A stretch of DNA of 21,028 bases from JANPII01 sp031424915 (GCA_031424915.1 JANPII010000165.1:1-21028); one strand, 5' to 3'; numbered from the stretch's first letter, positions 7,265 through 14,829 are shown. The notes: generated by a model not told the origin, from the sequence alone. Numbers and translations: made by a program.

Positions 7265-8134
7265 CTATTCATATTGTGGAACACATTCTACATAATGCGC
7301 ACTCTCATTTAGATTAAAGTAAGTAACAGTTCTTTTTGCAATATCAACTTTATAGTGCGTGACACCATTCTCTGCTGCATCCTGCAAAAAATCCAAGTAG
7401 CGGGTTCTTTGTGCTACATGCTTTATCAAGGCATTTTTTATACCATCTGCACTAAAATTGTCCGATACTTTGATAGAATTATATCCATCTAAGTGCTCTT
7501 CAGTAAAATTATCAAATTTTCCTTTAAATTCTGCCTTGTAATAATCTGCAAAATGCACGGTATAATGTTCTAATCCTGCAGCTTTAAGTGCCTCAAAAGT
7601 TTTTGGATAAGGCCATTGATTTATTGTCGCCTCTTTTAATATCTCTTTTGTTTTATTCATATTTACCTCATGATTATTAATATTAATCCAGCCATCTAAT
7701 TTTATATTTGGAATGTTATATAATATAGTGTGCATTATGACCTGCATTTGCTTCTTATCAACTTCAGAGAGGTTGTTAAAAAAATACTTCTCATTTTCCT
7801 CTGCTTCTTTTAAAAGTTGCGGCACTAAATTCATCCCTTTTTCTGTAAGCTTTATAACTCTGGAACGTTTATCTTTCCCTGCTTGATGTACAACTACTCC
7901 CCTGCAAGACAAACGCTCTACAGTTCTAGAGATAGAAGCCTTATCAACTTCTATATAAGCCGCAATCTCGTTAACAGAACTGGCGCTACCATCATAAATA
8001 GAGATTAAAATAGACCATTCGGCTACACTAATATCGTATTGAGCAAGGCGTTCCTCAAATGCATAATGTATAATATTCCGCATTCTATTGATCCAATAGC
8101 CTATATGTTGCTTTAAAATAGTTGTCTTATTCAT
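7265..8134 (-). CDS. MarR-family regulator fused to a C-terminal DUF1398 domain
   Basis: The N-terminal half (about residues 1-145 from ATG 8134) is a MarR-type winged-helix protein: YDISVAEWSILISIYDG, the recognition helix region VDKASISRTVERL, and the wing DKRSRVIKLTEKG. The C-terminal 131 residues, from MNKTKEILKEAT onward, resemble DUF1398 (the YbcV family, often mislabelled phage envelope protein): FEALKAAGLEHYTVHFADYY, NGVTHYKVDIAKRTVTYF. MarR proteins bind operators as dimers and release them on ligand binding; the added domain may sense the ligand. The frame is open to 8182, but those codons lie inside the promoter, so the start must be ATG 8146 or 8134; AAGGAG is one base from the former and 13 from the latter. 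An in-frame ATG at 7660 has its own GAGG seven bases upstream, so DUF1398 could also be made alone. DUF1398 assignment is from memory of the family pattern. Confidence 0.85.
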   Translation of the reverse strand: MNKTTILKQHIGYWINRMRNIIHYAFEERLAQYDISVAEWSILISIYDGSASSVNEIAAYIEVDKASISRTVERLSCRGVVVHQAGKDKRSRVIKLTEKGMNLVPQLLKEAEENEKYFFNNLSEVDKKQMQVIMHTILYNIPNIKLDGWININNHEVNMNKTKEILKEATINQWPYPKTFEALKAAGLEHYTVHFADYYKAEFKGKFDNFTEEHLDGYNSIKVSDNFSADGIKNALIKHVAQRTRYLDFLQDAAENGVTHYKVDIAKRTVTYFNLNESAHYVECVPQYE

Positions 8135-8163
8135 TTTTAGTCTCATGCTCCTTAACGCTTTGC

Positions 8164-8192
8164 AGCGTAGTTGATATATCAACTGTTGTCAA
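8164..8192 (-). promoter_or_regulatory. Promoter of the MarR-DUF1398 gene
   Basis: A perfect consensus -35 TTGACA (8187-8192) is followed at 17 nt by TACGCT (8164-8169) on the minus strand. The start site would be near 8157, leaving a leader of 11 or 23 nt depending on which ATG is used. The spacer is almost entirely the 16-bp operator palindrome. Confidence 0.75.
8169..8184. promoter_or_regulatory. Perfect 16-bp palindrome, predicted MarR operator
   Basis: AGTTGATATATCAACT is identical to its reverse complement and sits between the -35 and -10 boxes of the MarR-type gene. MarR-family repressors typically bind such 16-20-bp palindromes overlapping their own promoters. Binding would directly exclude RNA polymerase, so negative autoregulation is the obvious inference. 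Confidence 0.7.
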
Positions 8193-8202
8193 GGCAATTA
8201 TT

Positions 8203-8255
8203 TTCACTTGCCCAGCCCTGCTTGCCACCCTGGGTTTCGTTTCCCAAAAAGTGAA
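8203..8255. repeat. Nested inverted repeat upstream of the MarR promoter
   Basis: Outer arms TTCACTT (8203-8209) and AAGTGAA (8249-8255) enclose inner arms CCCAG (8211-8215) and CTGGG (8230-8234). The GC-rich inner part stands out from the AT-rich surroundings. Function is unknown; it lies in the 3' region of the upstream minus-strand operon. Confidence 0.35.
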
Positions 8256-8268
8256 GAGATAAAATAAT

Positions 8269-8291
8269 TCCTTATAATATATAATTAAGGA
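8269..8291 (-). terminator. Weak AT-rich terminator candidate after the efp operon
   Basis: A 6-bp stem TCCTTA/TAAGGA (8269-8274, 8286-8291) is followed on the minus strand by ATTATTTTATC. It is the only stem with a T-rich tail between the stop of the PF09608 gene and the MarR promoter. The stem is short, so confidence is low. Confidence 0.3.
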
Positions 8292-8352
8292 TAGAAACGA
8301 GATAATGCGCTTTGATGGTAGAACAGGCAGCCAGAATAGAAGCTAAGGGGTA

Positions 8353-9102
8353 TCATCTATCATTGCGGAACATATATCCGGCAATCGCCCCCGTGGTTAA
8401 GGCTATAAGCACAGCTATTGCTGCGTAATATAATGGCCTCTGATGGGAGGTGAGGTCTATGTCATTATCCAGGGTAGACCGGACCAAATCAAATTGAAGG
8501 TTAGCTTGATCAACTATATTACCATGGGTAAAATTATATATCTTAATATGGTAAGTGCCTATTATTGCACTTTCAGGGATGTATATATAGCTACGGAAAA
8601 GGTGAGCACCGATGCGTTCTACCTGCGCTATTGTAATAGGAAATAAGCGTTGCCTTTGCTTATAGTGATAAAAATTTTGTACAAACTCTTCAAAGTTTGG
8701 CAGGGAAGAATTTCCTTCAACAGGAAAAATTAAGTGAGTAGGATCCAAATTATACTTACTAACAGCTTCTGCATTTATCATCTGGTCAATAGGGCGAGAG
8801 GCAGCAACAAAGTAGAATGAAGGGATATCCTTTAGTATCATGCCTTCATGATTGACCCACAATCCGTGCACTTTTGCCTTCTTCCATATACGGTAATTGG
8901 CTGACGGACCCTGTACCATAATAACAATGTTGCTATTACTTTGAGCGATACCAGAAAGAACTATTTCTCGGCCTTGAAACGCTTGGCTTTTAATAACTGC
9001 TGCTGCTGAAAGTTCTGCAATCATGTTATTAGCAAGAGCCATAGGCGTTGTAATATGCCATATAGCTAGCAATACACATATTTTCCATACTAAGTGTCGC
9101 AT
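8353..9102 (-). CDS. PF09608 (Alph_Pro_TM, TIGR02186-type) exported membrane protein
   Basis: This is a conserved alphaproteobacterial protein of unknown biochemical function. From ATG 9102 the 249 residues begin with a signal sequence (MRHLVWKICVLLAIWHITTP, cleavage likely after ALA). A periplasmic part follows with the family pattern FQGREIVLSGIAQSNSNIVIMVQGP, IWKKAKVHGLWVNHEG, FYFVAASRPI and IPESAIIGTYHIKIY. It ends with one C-terminal membrane helix (PLYYAAIAVLIALTTGAIAG) and a short basic tail. The open frame continues upstream to GTG 9114, but ATG 9102 overlaps the stop of the preceding permease gene as TAATG, which argues for coupled translation from there. In alphaproteobacteria this family is commonly encoded beside a TauE/SafE permease, as here, so it is probably an accessory component of that transporter. 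Confidence 0.85.
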   Translation of the reverse strand: MRHLVWKICVLLAIWHITTPMALANNMIAELSAAAVIKSQAFQGREIVLSGIAQSNSNIVIMVQGPSANYRIWKKAKVHGLWVNHEGMILKDIPSFYFVAASRPIDQMINAEAVSKYNLDPTHLIFPVEGNSSLPNFEEFVQNFYHYKQRQRLFPITIAQVERIGAHLFRSYIYIPESAIIGTYHIKIYNFTHGNIVDQANLQFDLVRSTLDNDIDLTSHQRPLYYAAIAVLIALTTGAIAGYMFRNDR

Positions 9103-10043
9103 TAGCGTAACCACTCCACGGTATACACAAAGTCAGGCTGTATTAGAAGACCGCGTATTACCACAACACACAAAGCAAATATAACTAAAGCAAGCATGAG
9201 TCGAAAGTATTCTGGATGCAGGCTAGAACCTAGCTTGACACCAACTTGTGCACCAAAAGCAGTACCAAGGATGAGTAAGGATGATAGCACAATATCCAGG
9301 TTATTGCTAGTTACGGCGTGTAGTACTGTAGCTAAGATAGTAGTAAAGATAATTTGTAAATGTGATGTACCAGCAGTAAAAGCATGAGAGACATGTAATA
9401 TATAGAGCATTGCGGGAATCATTATAAGGCTTCCCCCAATTCCCATAATTGCCATAAGCACACCTGCAACAAAGCCTATCATTATAGGTGAGAAGATGCT
9501 GACTGTAGAGTGAGCACTGTCAAACTGTATATGTAATGGGAGCTTGATCTTAATTGGCCAGCGAAACCTATGGTGGGTGCGGGGAACAGGCAGACCATTC
9601 ATTTTATAATAAAGCCAGCTTATAGTGTCAAATAGGGTAAGCATACCTATGCTGCTTAATAAAACAATAAAGCATAGGGATACTACCACATCTAACTTAC
9701 CTATTTCAGCTAAGAGACGGAAGAGTAACACTCCAGTTACTGCTCCAGGCAAACCACCTGCTAACATTACTGCAGCCAGTTTGTAATCCACTCTGCCACG
9801 TCTAGCATAGGCTAAATAACCAGAAAATGAAGCAGCTGTCATTTGATTAGTGGCAGAGGCAACAGCAACTCTTGGCTCTACACCAACTGCCATCAGTATG
9901 GGCACTACTATTAAACCTCCACCTAGCCCAAACATGCCAGAAAGGAGTCCAGTGAAAACTCCTATTGCCAGCAATAGGACAATGTCCAACTTAATTTCTG
10001 CAATCGGCAGGTATATTTGAAATATTTCTTCCATACCGAACAT
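9102..10043 (-). CDS. TauE/SafE-family membrane permease (sulfite/anion exporter family)
   Basis: The 313-residue protein has about eight hydrophobic helices in two homologous halves. Each half carries the family glycine motif: FGLGGGLIVVPILMAVGV near residues 38-55 and MGIGGSLIMIPAMLYIL near 200-217. Members export sulfite, sulfoacetate or related organic anions; the actual substrate here cannot be read from sequence. A hydrophilic loop of about 40 residues (KMNGLPVPRTHHRFRW) separates the halves. It is the fourth gene of a tight operon, eight bases after the glutaredoxin stop, and overlaps the downstream PF09608 gene by one base. ATG 10034 (MEEIFQIYL) is an alternative start, since the ribosome binding site (AAGGG about 11 bases before ATG 10043) is poorly spaced. 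Confidence 0.9.
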   Translation of the reverse strand: MFGMEEIFQIYLPIAEIKLDIVLLLAIGVFTGLLSGMFGLGGGLIVVPILMAVGVEPRVAVASATNQMTAASFSGYLAYARRGRVDYKLAAVMLAGGLPGAVTGVLLFRLLAEIGKLDVVVSLCFIVLLSSIGMLTLFDTISWLYYKMNGLPVPRTHHRFRWPIKIKLPLHIQFDSAHSTVSIFSPIMIGFVAGVLMAIMGIGGSLIMIPAMLYILHVSHAFTAGTSHLQIIFTTILATVLHAVTSNNLDIVLSSLLILGTAFGAQVGVKLGSSLHPEYFRLMLALVIFALCVVVIRGLLIQPDFVYTVEWLR

Positions 10044-10051
10044 TTGTGATT

Positions 10052-10384
10052 CTACCCTTGAGACTCTATTTTCTGCTCTTGTAGGATTTGTGCTAATTCC
10101 CCATTTTCATACATCTCGCGCACAATATCGCATCCTCCAACGAACTCTCCCCGGATATACAATTGTGGGATAGTTGGCCAATTAGTATAGTCCTTTATTC
10201 CCTGACGCAGCTCTTCGCTTTCCAAAATATTGATGGCCTGGAAAGTAACTTCCATGCGGTTAAGAATTTGCACCACAGTTGCGGAAAATCCGCACATCGG
10301 GCTGTCAGCTGTACCTTTCATAAATAACACTACATCATTGTTTTGGATTAGCTCTTCAATTTTCTTAAAGATAGGATTATCCAT
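10052..10384 (-). CDS. grxD: Monothiol glutaredoxin, CGFS type (Grx4/GrxD)
   Basis: CGFS glutaredoxins hold a [2Fe-2S] cluster with glutathione and deliver it to client proteins, often as heterodimers with BolA-type proteins. The 110 residues match the family in length and order: MKGTADSPMCGFSATVVQIL with CGFS at 31-34, the glutathione-site lysine at residue 23, TNWPTIPQLYIRGEFVGGCDI (cis-Pro at 73 and the GGCD glutathione-binding loop at 83-86). The gene begins two bases after the bolA-like stop, and its ribosome binding site CAGGAG lies inside the last bolA codons. The direct adjacency of a BolA partner supports a joint role in cluster trafficking. Confidence 0.96.
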   Translation of the reverse strand: MDNPIFKKIEELIQNNDVVLFMKGTADSPMCGFSATVVQILNRMEVTFQAINILESEELRQGIKDYTNWPTIPQLYIRGEFVGGCDIVREMYENGELAQILQEQKIESQG

Positions 10385-10386
10385 AA

Positions 10387-10623
10387 TTATAACTCCTGTT
10401 GTTTGATTTGAATTGTTAATGCATGAGGCATGGCTCCAAGGTTATCTTGCAATGCAGCATATATGGCGCGGTGTTGGGCAATGCGGGATAGGCCATGAAA
10501 TTGCGGAATATAGATCTCTAAAGAGTAATGATCTTGATCTCCTACCAAATCTTGAAGGGTAAACTGGGCTTGTGGAAAGGCGGTACTAATTGCCGCTTCA
10601 ATTTCAGATGCCAGTATTGCCAT
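10387..10623 (-). CDS. bolA: BolA/IbaG-family protein
   Basis: This 78-residue protein has the BolA fold pattern: a loop with His32 (GDQDHYSLEI), the stretch FHGLSRIAQHRAIYAAL with the invariant His51, and the C-terminal strand MPHALTIQIKQQEL. BolA-type proteins bind [2Fe-2S] clusters together with monothiol glutaredoxins and modulate cluster delivery. The loop residue is His rather than Cys, so it belongs to the His-type group. It starts with a good ribosome binding site, AAGGAG eight bases upstream, which overlaps the efp stop region, and is followed at two bases by the glutaredoxin gene. Naming it bolA or ibaG is a matter of subfamily that I cannot settle by eye. Confidence 0.92.
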   Translation of the reverse strand: MAILASEIEAAISTAFPQAQFTLQDLVGDQDHYSLEIYIPQFHGLSRIAQHRAIYAALQDNLGAMPHALTIQIKQQEL

Positions 10624-10628
10624 TACCT

Positions 10629-11195
10629 TTACTCCTTGGCCCGTTCAATATATTGCTTATCAGTCACTCGCACTATAATGCGGTCTCCAGCTCCGATAAA
10701 AGGTGGGACCATAACTCTTGCTCCATTATCCAATATTGCGGGTTTATAGGAAGAAGCTGCGGTTTGCCCTTTTACTACTGGTTCACAATCGGTAATAGTG
10801 CAGGTTACCATCTCAGGCAAAGACAGCATCACTGGTTGATCTTGGTGGCATTCGACAGAGAGAATCATGTTTTCCTGCAAAAAATCAGCTTGCTCACCTA
10901 ATAAAGCTTTTGAAATACTGGTTTGCTCGTAGGTTTCTTGATCCATCAATTCCAATTGGTCGCCATCCATATACAAGAATTGGAAGTGCTTTAGTTCTAG
11001 CCGTGCTCTATCCACAGTCTCACTGCTGCGAAATCTGATGTTCAGCTTAGTACCCTCACGTACTTCTTTCATTTCAACCTGCATAAAGGCCCCACCTTTA
11101 CCCGGTTGGGTATGCATAGTTTTTAACACTGTCCATAATTTTCCTTCATGCTCTAGGATGTGGCCGACTCTGATATCATTTGCAATAATTTTCAT
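10629..11195 (-). CDS. efp: Elongation factor P
   Basis: EF-P binds ribosomes stalled on consecutive prolines and promotes peptide bond formation. The 188-residue protein from ATG 11195 (MKIIANDIRVGHILEHEGKL) has normal length and the three-domain pattern, including HTQPGKGGAFMQVEMK with Lys33, the site modified by EpmA/EpmB in many proteobacteria, and the C-terminal signature region ending VPPFIGAGDRIIVRV. The open frame extends to 11237, but that part overlaps the promoter, and AGGG seven bases before 11195 fits as ribosome binding site. It is the first gene of a five-gene operon with bolA, grxD, a TauE/SafE permease and a PF09608 protein, with gaps of 5, 2, 8 and -1 bases. Confidence 0.97.
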   Translation of the reverse strand: MKIIANDIRVGHILEHEGKLWTVLKTMHTQPGKGGAFMQVEMKEVREGTKLNIRFRSSETVDRARLELKHFQFLYMDGDQLELMDQETYEQTSISKALLGEQADFLQENMILSVECHQDQPVMLSLPEMVTCTITDCEPVVKGQTAASSYKPAILDNGARVMVPPFIGAGDRIIVRVTDKQYIERAKE

Positions 11196-11224
11196 GAAAC
11201 TACCCTGACGCTTAGATGGAGCAG

Positions 11225-11253
11225 ATAGTATCAACAAATGTATCGTAGGTCAA
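11225..11253 (-). promoter_or_regulatory. Promoter of the efp-bolA-grxD operon
   Basis: TTGACC (11248-11253) and TACTAT (11225-11230) on the minus strand are separated by 17 nt, with a start near 11218 and a leader of about 23 nt. It lies immediately after the stop of the upstream gene with no visible terminator between, so read-through may also feed the operon. Confidence 0.65.
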
Positions 11254-11270
11254 TGAGCATTAGTTCTGGT

Positions 11271-11984
11271 TTATCCTATCCCTTCCATCCCAAAATCACC
11301 GCTAAATACATGGGCTCTAGAACTTAAGGCCGCTCCTAACATAACAGCAGTAATAACTGCAGCATAAATTGAAATAGTTATTGGGAATTGGGTGTTAATA
11401 CCTGCAAATGCTTGGGGAGTTACTTCAGAATAAATTCCATAAACAACGATGCTTGAAACCAAACTACTTGCTAGCACTATTATCCCAGCTGTTCCATAAT
11501 TCAGTTTGGTTGGGATACTACTTGCTTGTTTTGCCGCCTTTTCTAAAAGCGCCCGCTCATACTCTTGTTGTGATAGCTCCTTTTCTGCCTTCTCTTTACC
11601 CCGAGTTTCTTGTATCTTAAGCTCTACATGCTGCCTTCTTATTTTATTATACCACTCCTCTCTTACTTGTGATTTGACATTTGCCATACGTTGGTCTTGA
11701 GTTAAAATTAAGTATTGGCAAGCGGAATATATACTTAGACATGTTCCTGCTAGTATAGTAATAGGTAGGGCTACTGTGCAATAAGCAATAACTACCCCTA
11801 TGTCATCTTTGGTTGGCCGTACATAACTTAAAGCTGAGCCTGCTGCGAATTCTTTTTTCCTAGTCCGTAACTCCTCTTGTACCTGTGAGCTATTCATTAC
11901 CTGATCAACTTCTTGTTGAATCGCTTCTTCTTTAATCTTTTCTTCCTCTTTAACTGCTCTGCTATCCTTATTGTTATCATGCAT
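11271..11984 (-). CDS. Hypothetical membrane protein with charged helical segments
   Basis: I do not recognise this 237-residue protein. It starts at ATG 11984 after a very strong ribosome binding site (AGGAGGAG three bases upstream). The first 60 residues are highly charged and helical (EEEKIKEEAIQQEVDQV). A hydrophobic segment follows at about 62-88 (IGVVIAYCTVALPITILAG). Then comes a charged coiled-coil-like stretch at about 95-155 (KIQETRGKEKAEKELSQQEY). Two further membrane segments are at about 163-190 and 198-222. A topology with both charged parts on the cytoplasmic side or a helical hairpin is possible. It is an orphan between the efp operon and a divergent gene pair. Its layout resembles small effector or membrane proteins of host-associated bacteria, but no family assignment is justified. 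Confidence 0.75.
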   Translation of the reverse strand: MHDNNKDSRAVKEEEKIKEEAIQQEVDQVMNSSQVQEELRTRKKEFAAGSALSYVRPTKDDIGVVIAYCTVALPITILAGTCLSIYSACQYLILTQDQRMANVKSQVREEWYNKIRRQHVELKIQETRGKEKAEKELSQQEYERALLEKAAKQASSIPTKLNYGTAGIIVLASSLVSSIVVYGIYSEVTPQAFAGINTQFPITISIYAAVITAVMLGAALSSRAHVFSGDFGMEGIG

Positions 11985-12028
11985 TTTCTCCTCCTATTAT
12001 TAATTGTTAATTTTACCCTTTATACACC

Positions 12029-12056
12029 GCTATACCATCTATTATGAGAATAGCAA
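12029..12056 (-). promoter_or_regulatory. Possible promoter of the unknown membrane protein gene
   Basis: TTGCTA (12051-12056) and TATAGC (12029-12034) on the minus strand are separated by 16 nt, upstream of the ATG at 11984 by about 45 bases. TATAAA nearer the gene is an alternative -10 box without a good -35. Confidence 0.35.
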
Positions 12057-12198
12057 TAGATAAAATATTTTTATTTAGATGAGGCGCTTAATTTATTTCT
12101 AATTAGTTAATTCAATTCTTAATTTTACATATCTTTTATAATCAACTATTGCGAGCCTTCACGAGCCGTTTGAAATACGCCAGCCTATACATTTAGGT

Positions 12199-12227
12199 AT
12201 CACACCTTGACAGCTGCTTACTACAAT
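12199..12227 (+). promoter_or_regulatory. Promoter region of the DUF2125-rmuC pair
   Basis: ATCACA (12199-12204) and TACAAT (12222-12227) are separated by 17 nt; the -10 box matches five of six consensus bases. A perfect TTGACA (12207-12212) lies between them but would pair only with a poor -10 (CAGACT) at 17 nt. Either gives a leader of 20-35 nt. Confidence 0.45.
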
Positions 12228-12265
12228 GCCAGACTTAAGTGGCTTTATAAACTAGGTATCAGTAA

Positions 12266-13534
12266 ATGCGAAAATTACTATGGTTAGCAGCAATAGCATT
12301 GCTTGCTATTTTAATAAATTTTGGTTTGTGGTTTTGGCATACACGCTTAGTAATAGCGGGTGTAGATAATGCGCGTTATCAGTTGCGTACCATGGGCATA
12401 GATTTGCAATATGAAGACCTGAAGTTTACTAACTTCAAAGCGTGGGAATTATATGGCAAGTTAAATAATGTAACAATTCGACTGCCAGCTGGAAAAGGGA
12501 AGCTACAAGTTGATGAGATACAAGTGTTTAGCGCACCTTTAGAGCATTTAGCTCAACTTACAGCCCCAAGGCAGTGGCAGTGGAAATTGAAAGAAGAAGA
12601 GCAGAAGCCTTTAAACTTATTATTTACAGAAGAGCCAACTCTAGAAGTACATTTCAAAAAGTCTTTACGCGATTTTAATCGTACAGTGACTCAAGAAGTA
12701 TTAGGTAAAATTCAAGATAATGCTGCCTTAGCTACCTTAAAGCACCTGGTGTTTCATGCCGGCCCTTTAGAAGTTCAAACCCCAGAAATGGCGCCAGTAT
12801 TAACCTGGAAAGAGGCAAAATTAGAAGTTCAAACATGGCGCGATCAGGAAAAGAGTGTAACGGAAAGTACTGTGCATGTTATAGGCTATAAGACGGATCT
12901 TAGTATGTATTTTACTGACTGGGGAATACAGGCAATGGAAAAAGCTAAGCAATTGTCTGAACAGGTAGGTGAAACAGAATGTAGGATGGTGTTCCGCAAC
13001 ATCAAAGTGATGAGCGAGCACACAAAGGCAGCTTTAAAGCAACGTTTGGGTGAAGACTTAGACCTTAGTACTTTAGGAGCAACTTATGACTCTGAGTACA
13101 ATGAGGATGAGATATTTGTGAGTAATGAAAAATTTAAGCTAGAGTTAGCCATGACCTTACCACGTTCGGCTAGCAGCAAAAAATTAACGTGGTCGGTAGA
13201 TATTGCTAGCTACCACAACTTCATACAATATTTTATCAGCGCATATAATGCCATTTTAGAAGGAATTGCCGCCAAAACAGGTATACCCCCTATTTTTATT
13301 TCTGAGAAACAAAATGCTGAGATTATACGAGTATTAGCCAGTTTGGAGAAAGAGCAAGATACTATTGCATTTATATGGGTGCCTTTTAGTACAGAAGGTG
13401 ATTCCGCAAAAGTTGTAGGCACCTTGAATCAAGCTGCAAGCGTGCTAAGCCCTAATATAAGTGGGTTAACAGCGCAAATACAAGCTCTTTTGGCACAGCG
13501 TAAATTACAAGTGGCGCCATTTATACAACCATAG
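12266..13534 (+). CDS. DUF2125-like membrane-anchored periplasmic protein
   Basis: The 422-residue protein has an N-terminal membrane anchor or uncleaved signal (LLWLAAIALLAILINFGLWF) followed by a large soluble domain predicted to be periplasmic. The beginning (GLWFWHTRLV...AGVDNARYQLRTMGIDLQYEDLKFTNF) follows the pattern of alphaproteobacterial DUF2125 proteins, which resemble AsmA-like or lipid-transfer-type beta-rich proteins. No catalytic motif is apparent. The Shine-Dalgarno sequence is poor (AGG nine bases before the ATG). The gene is followed by rmuC with a gap of 11 bases, and the rmuC ribosome binding site overlaps its stop codon. The family assignment is from general pattern and could be replaced by a related envelope family. 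Confidence 0.65.
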   Translation: MRKLLWLAAIALLAILINFGLWFWHTRLVIAGVDNARYQLRTMGIDLQYEDLKFTNFKAWELYGKLNNVTIRLPAGKGKLQVDEIQVFSAPLEHLAQLTAPRQWQWKLKEEEQKPLNLLFTEEPTLEVHFKKSLRDFNRTVTQEVLGKIQDNAALATLKHLVFHAGPLEVQTPEMAPVLTWKEAKLEVQTWRDQEKSVTESTVHVIGYKTDLSMYFTDWGIQAMEKAKQLSEQVGETECRMVFRNIKVMSEHTKAALKQRLGEDLDLSTLGATYDSEYNEDEIFVSNEKFKLELAMTLPRSASSKKLTWSVDIASYHNFIQYFISAYNAILEGIAAKTGIPPIFISEKQNAEIIRVLASLEKEQDTIAFIWVPFSTEGDSAKVVGTLNQAASVLSPNISGLTAQIQALLAQRKLQVAPFIQP

Positions 13535-13545
13535 GAGAGTTCTTG

Positions 13546-14826
13546 GTGTGGGAAATAATCATTGCAGCATATATCTTAGGTATAGGAATCATACTATGTA
13601 TGGGGCGTAGCCTTGCCAATAAAGTTACAGCAGTAAACCAGAAAATAGCCAATACAGAGCAAATGCTAGTTGAAACAATAAGACAGCGTGATGAAAGCGG
13701 TCGTACCATATTGTTAGCCATACAACAAATGTTGGCAGATGGCATGCAGAGTGCAAGCCAAGCGCAAAAGAATCAGTTGGACAACATTGGTATGCAAATT
13801 ACTCAACTTACCTCACTAAGTGAGATGAAGCTGGAGCATATTAGGGTTGCTGTGGAACAAAAAGTCCAGGCTATGGCAGAAGCTAATGAACGCAAACTAG
13901 AGCAAATTCGCTCTATGGTAGATGAAAAATTACATGAAACCCTAGAAAAGCGGCTAAGCGAATCCTTTAAGCTAGTTAGCGAACGTTTAGAGATTGTGCA
14001 TCGTGGCCTTGGGGAGATGCAAAATCTAGCTTCAGGGGTGGGAGATTTAAAGCGTGTATTGAGCAATGTTAAAACCAGAGGGGTATGGGGAGAGGTTCAA
14101 CTTGAAGCTATAATTACCCAGATTATGACACCTGCACAATATGAGAAAAATGTCGCAGTAGTACCAAGTACCGCAGAGCGCGTTGAATTTGCCATACGTT
14201 TACCGAACAAAACGCCGGAGCTACAGCAAATTTGGCTGCCTATCGATGCAAAGTGTCCACTTGATGATTATCATCGTTTATTAGAGGCACAAGATTCTGG
14301 TAACCTTGAGCTAGTAGTGCAAGCTCATAAAGCTTTGGTAGCTAATATTAAAAAAGTTGCTAAAAGTGTGAATGAAAAGTATGTTAAGCCGCCTTTTACT
14401 ACTGATTTCGCTATTGTATTTTTACCAATAGAGGGAATGTATGCCGAAGTACTGCGTCATCCTGGTTTGATAGAAACATTACAAAGAGAGTGTCGTGTGG
14501 TGCTGACAAGCCCGACTACTCTGAGTGCAATTTTGAGCAGTCTACAGATGGGTTTCCGCACTCTAGCAATAGAGCAACGTTCTAGCGAAGTATGGAAAGT
14601 ATTGAGCTCAGTCAAAACCGAATTTATTAAGTTCGCCGATATTCTGGGTAAGACTAAGAGCAAGCTAGATCAAGCAAGTAAAGTTATAGGAGACGTTGAG
14701 GTGCGCAGCAGAGCAATGCAACGTCATTTACGAGAGGTAGAAGCAGTAGCTGAACCAACGCTTGGTCTGGAAGCTATACTCAGTGCCGATCTTGCGCTAG
14801 AGGTGGAAGAAGAAAATCCAGACTAG
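13546..14826 (+). CDS. rmuC: RmuC family protein (DNA recombination-associated)
   Basis: RmuC proteins limit inversion recombination at short inverted repeats in E. coli and carry a predicted nuclease-like core. The 426-residue protein has an N-terminal membrane helix (about 3-20), a long coiled coil (about 25-150) with repeated QIT...EQ and KLEQIR units, and the RmuC domain from about 160 on. Family landmarks are TRGVWGEVQLEAIITQI, VEFAIRLPNK, IWLPIDAKCPLDDYHRL and FAIVFLPIEGMYAEVL. There is no ATG start: AGGAG (13533-13537) sits eight bases from GTG 13546 and five from TTG 13543; I chose the GTG. The gene converges on the PleD-like gene with only three bases between stop codons. Confidence 0.94.
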   Translation: MWEIIIAAYILGIGIILCMGRSLANKVTAVNQKIANTEQMLVETIRQRDESGRTILLAIQQMLADGMQSASQAQKNQLDNIGMQITQLTSLSEMKLEHIRVAVEQKVQAMAEANERKLEQIRSMVDEKLHETLEKRLSESFKLVSERLEIVHRGLGEMQNLASGVGDLKRVLSNVKTRGVWGEVQLEAIITQIMTPAQYEKNVAVVPSTAERVEFAIRLPNKTPELQQIWLPIDAKCPLDDYHRLLEAQDSGNLELVVQAHKALVANIKKVAKSVNEKYVKPPFTTDFAIVFLPIEGMYAEVLRHPGLIETLQRECRVVLTSPTTLSAILSSLQMGFRTLAIEQRSSEVWKVLSSVKTEFIKFADILGKTKSKLDQASKVIGDVEVRSRAMQRHLREVEAVAEPTLGLEAILSADLALEVEEENPD

Positions 14827-14829
14827 CAC

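Noticed and set aside
8135..8182. N-terminal extension of the MarR-DUF1398 frame to 8182
   Set aside because: These codons overlap the -10 box and operator, upstream of the predicted transcription start.
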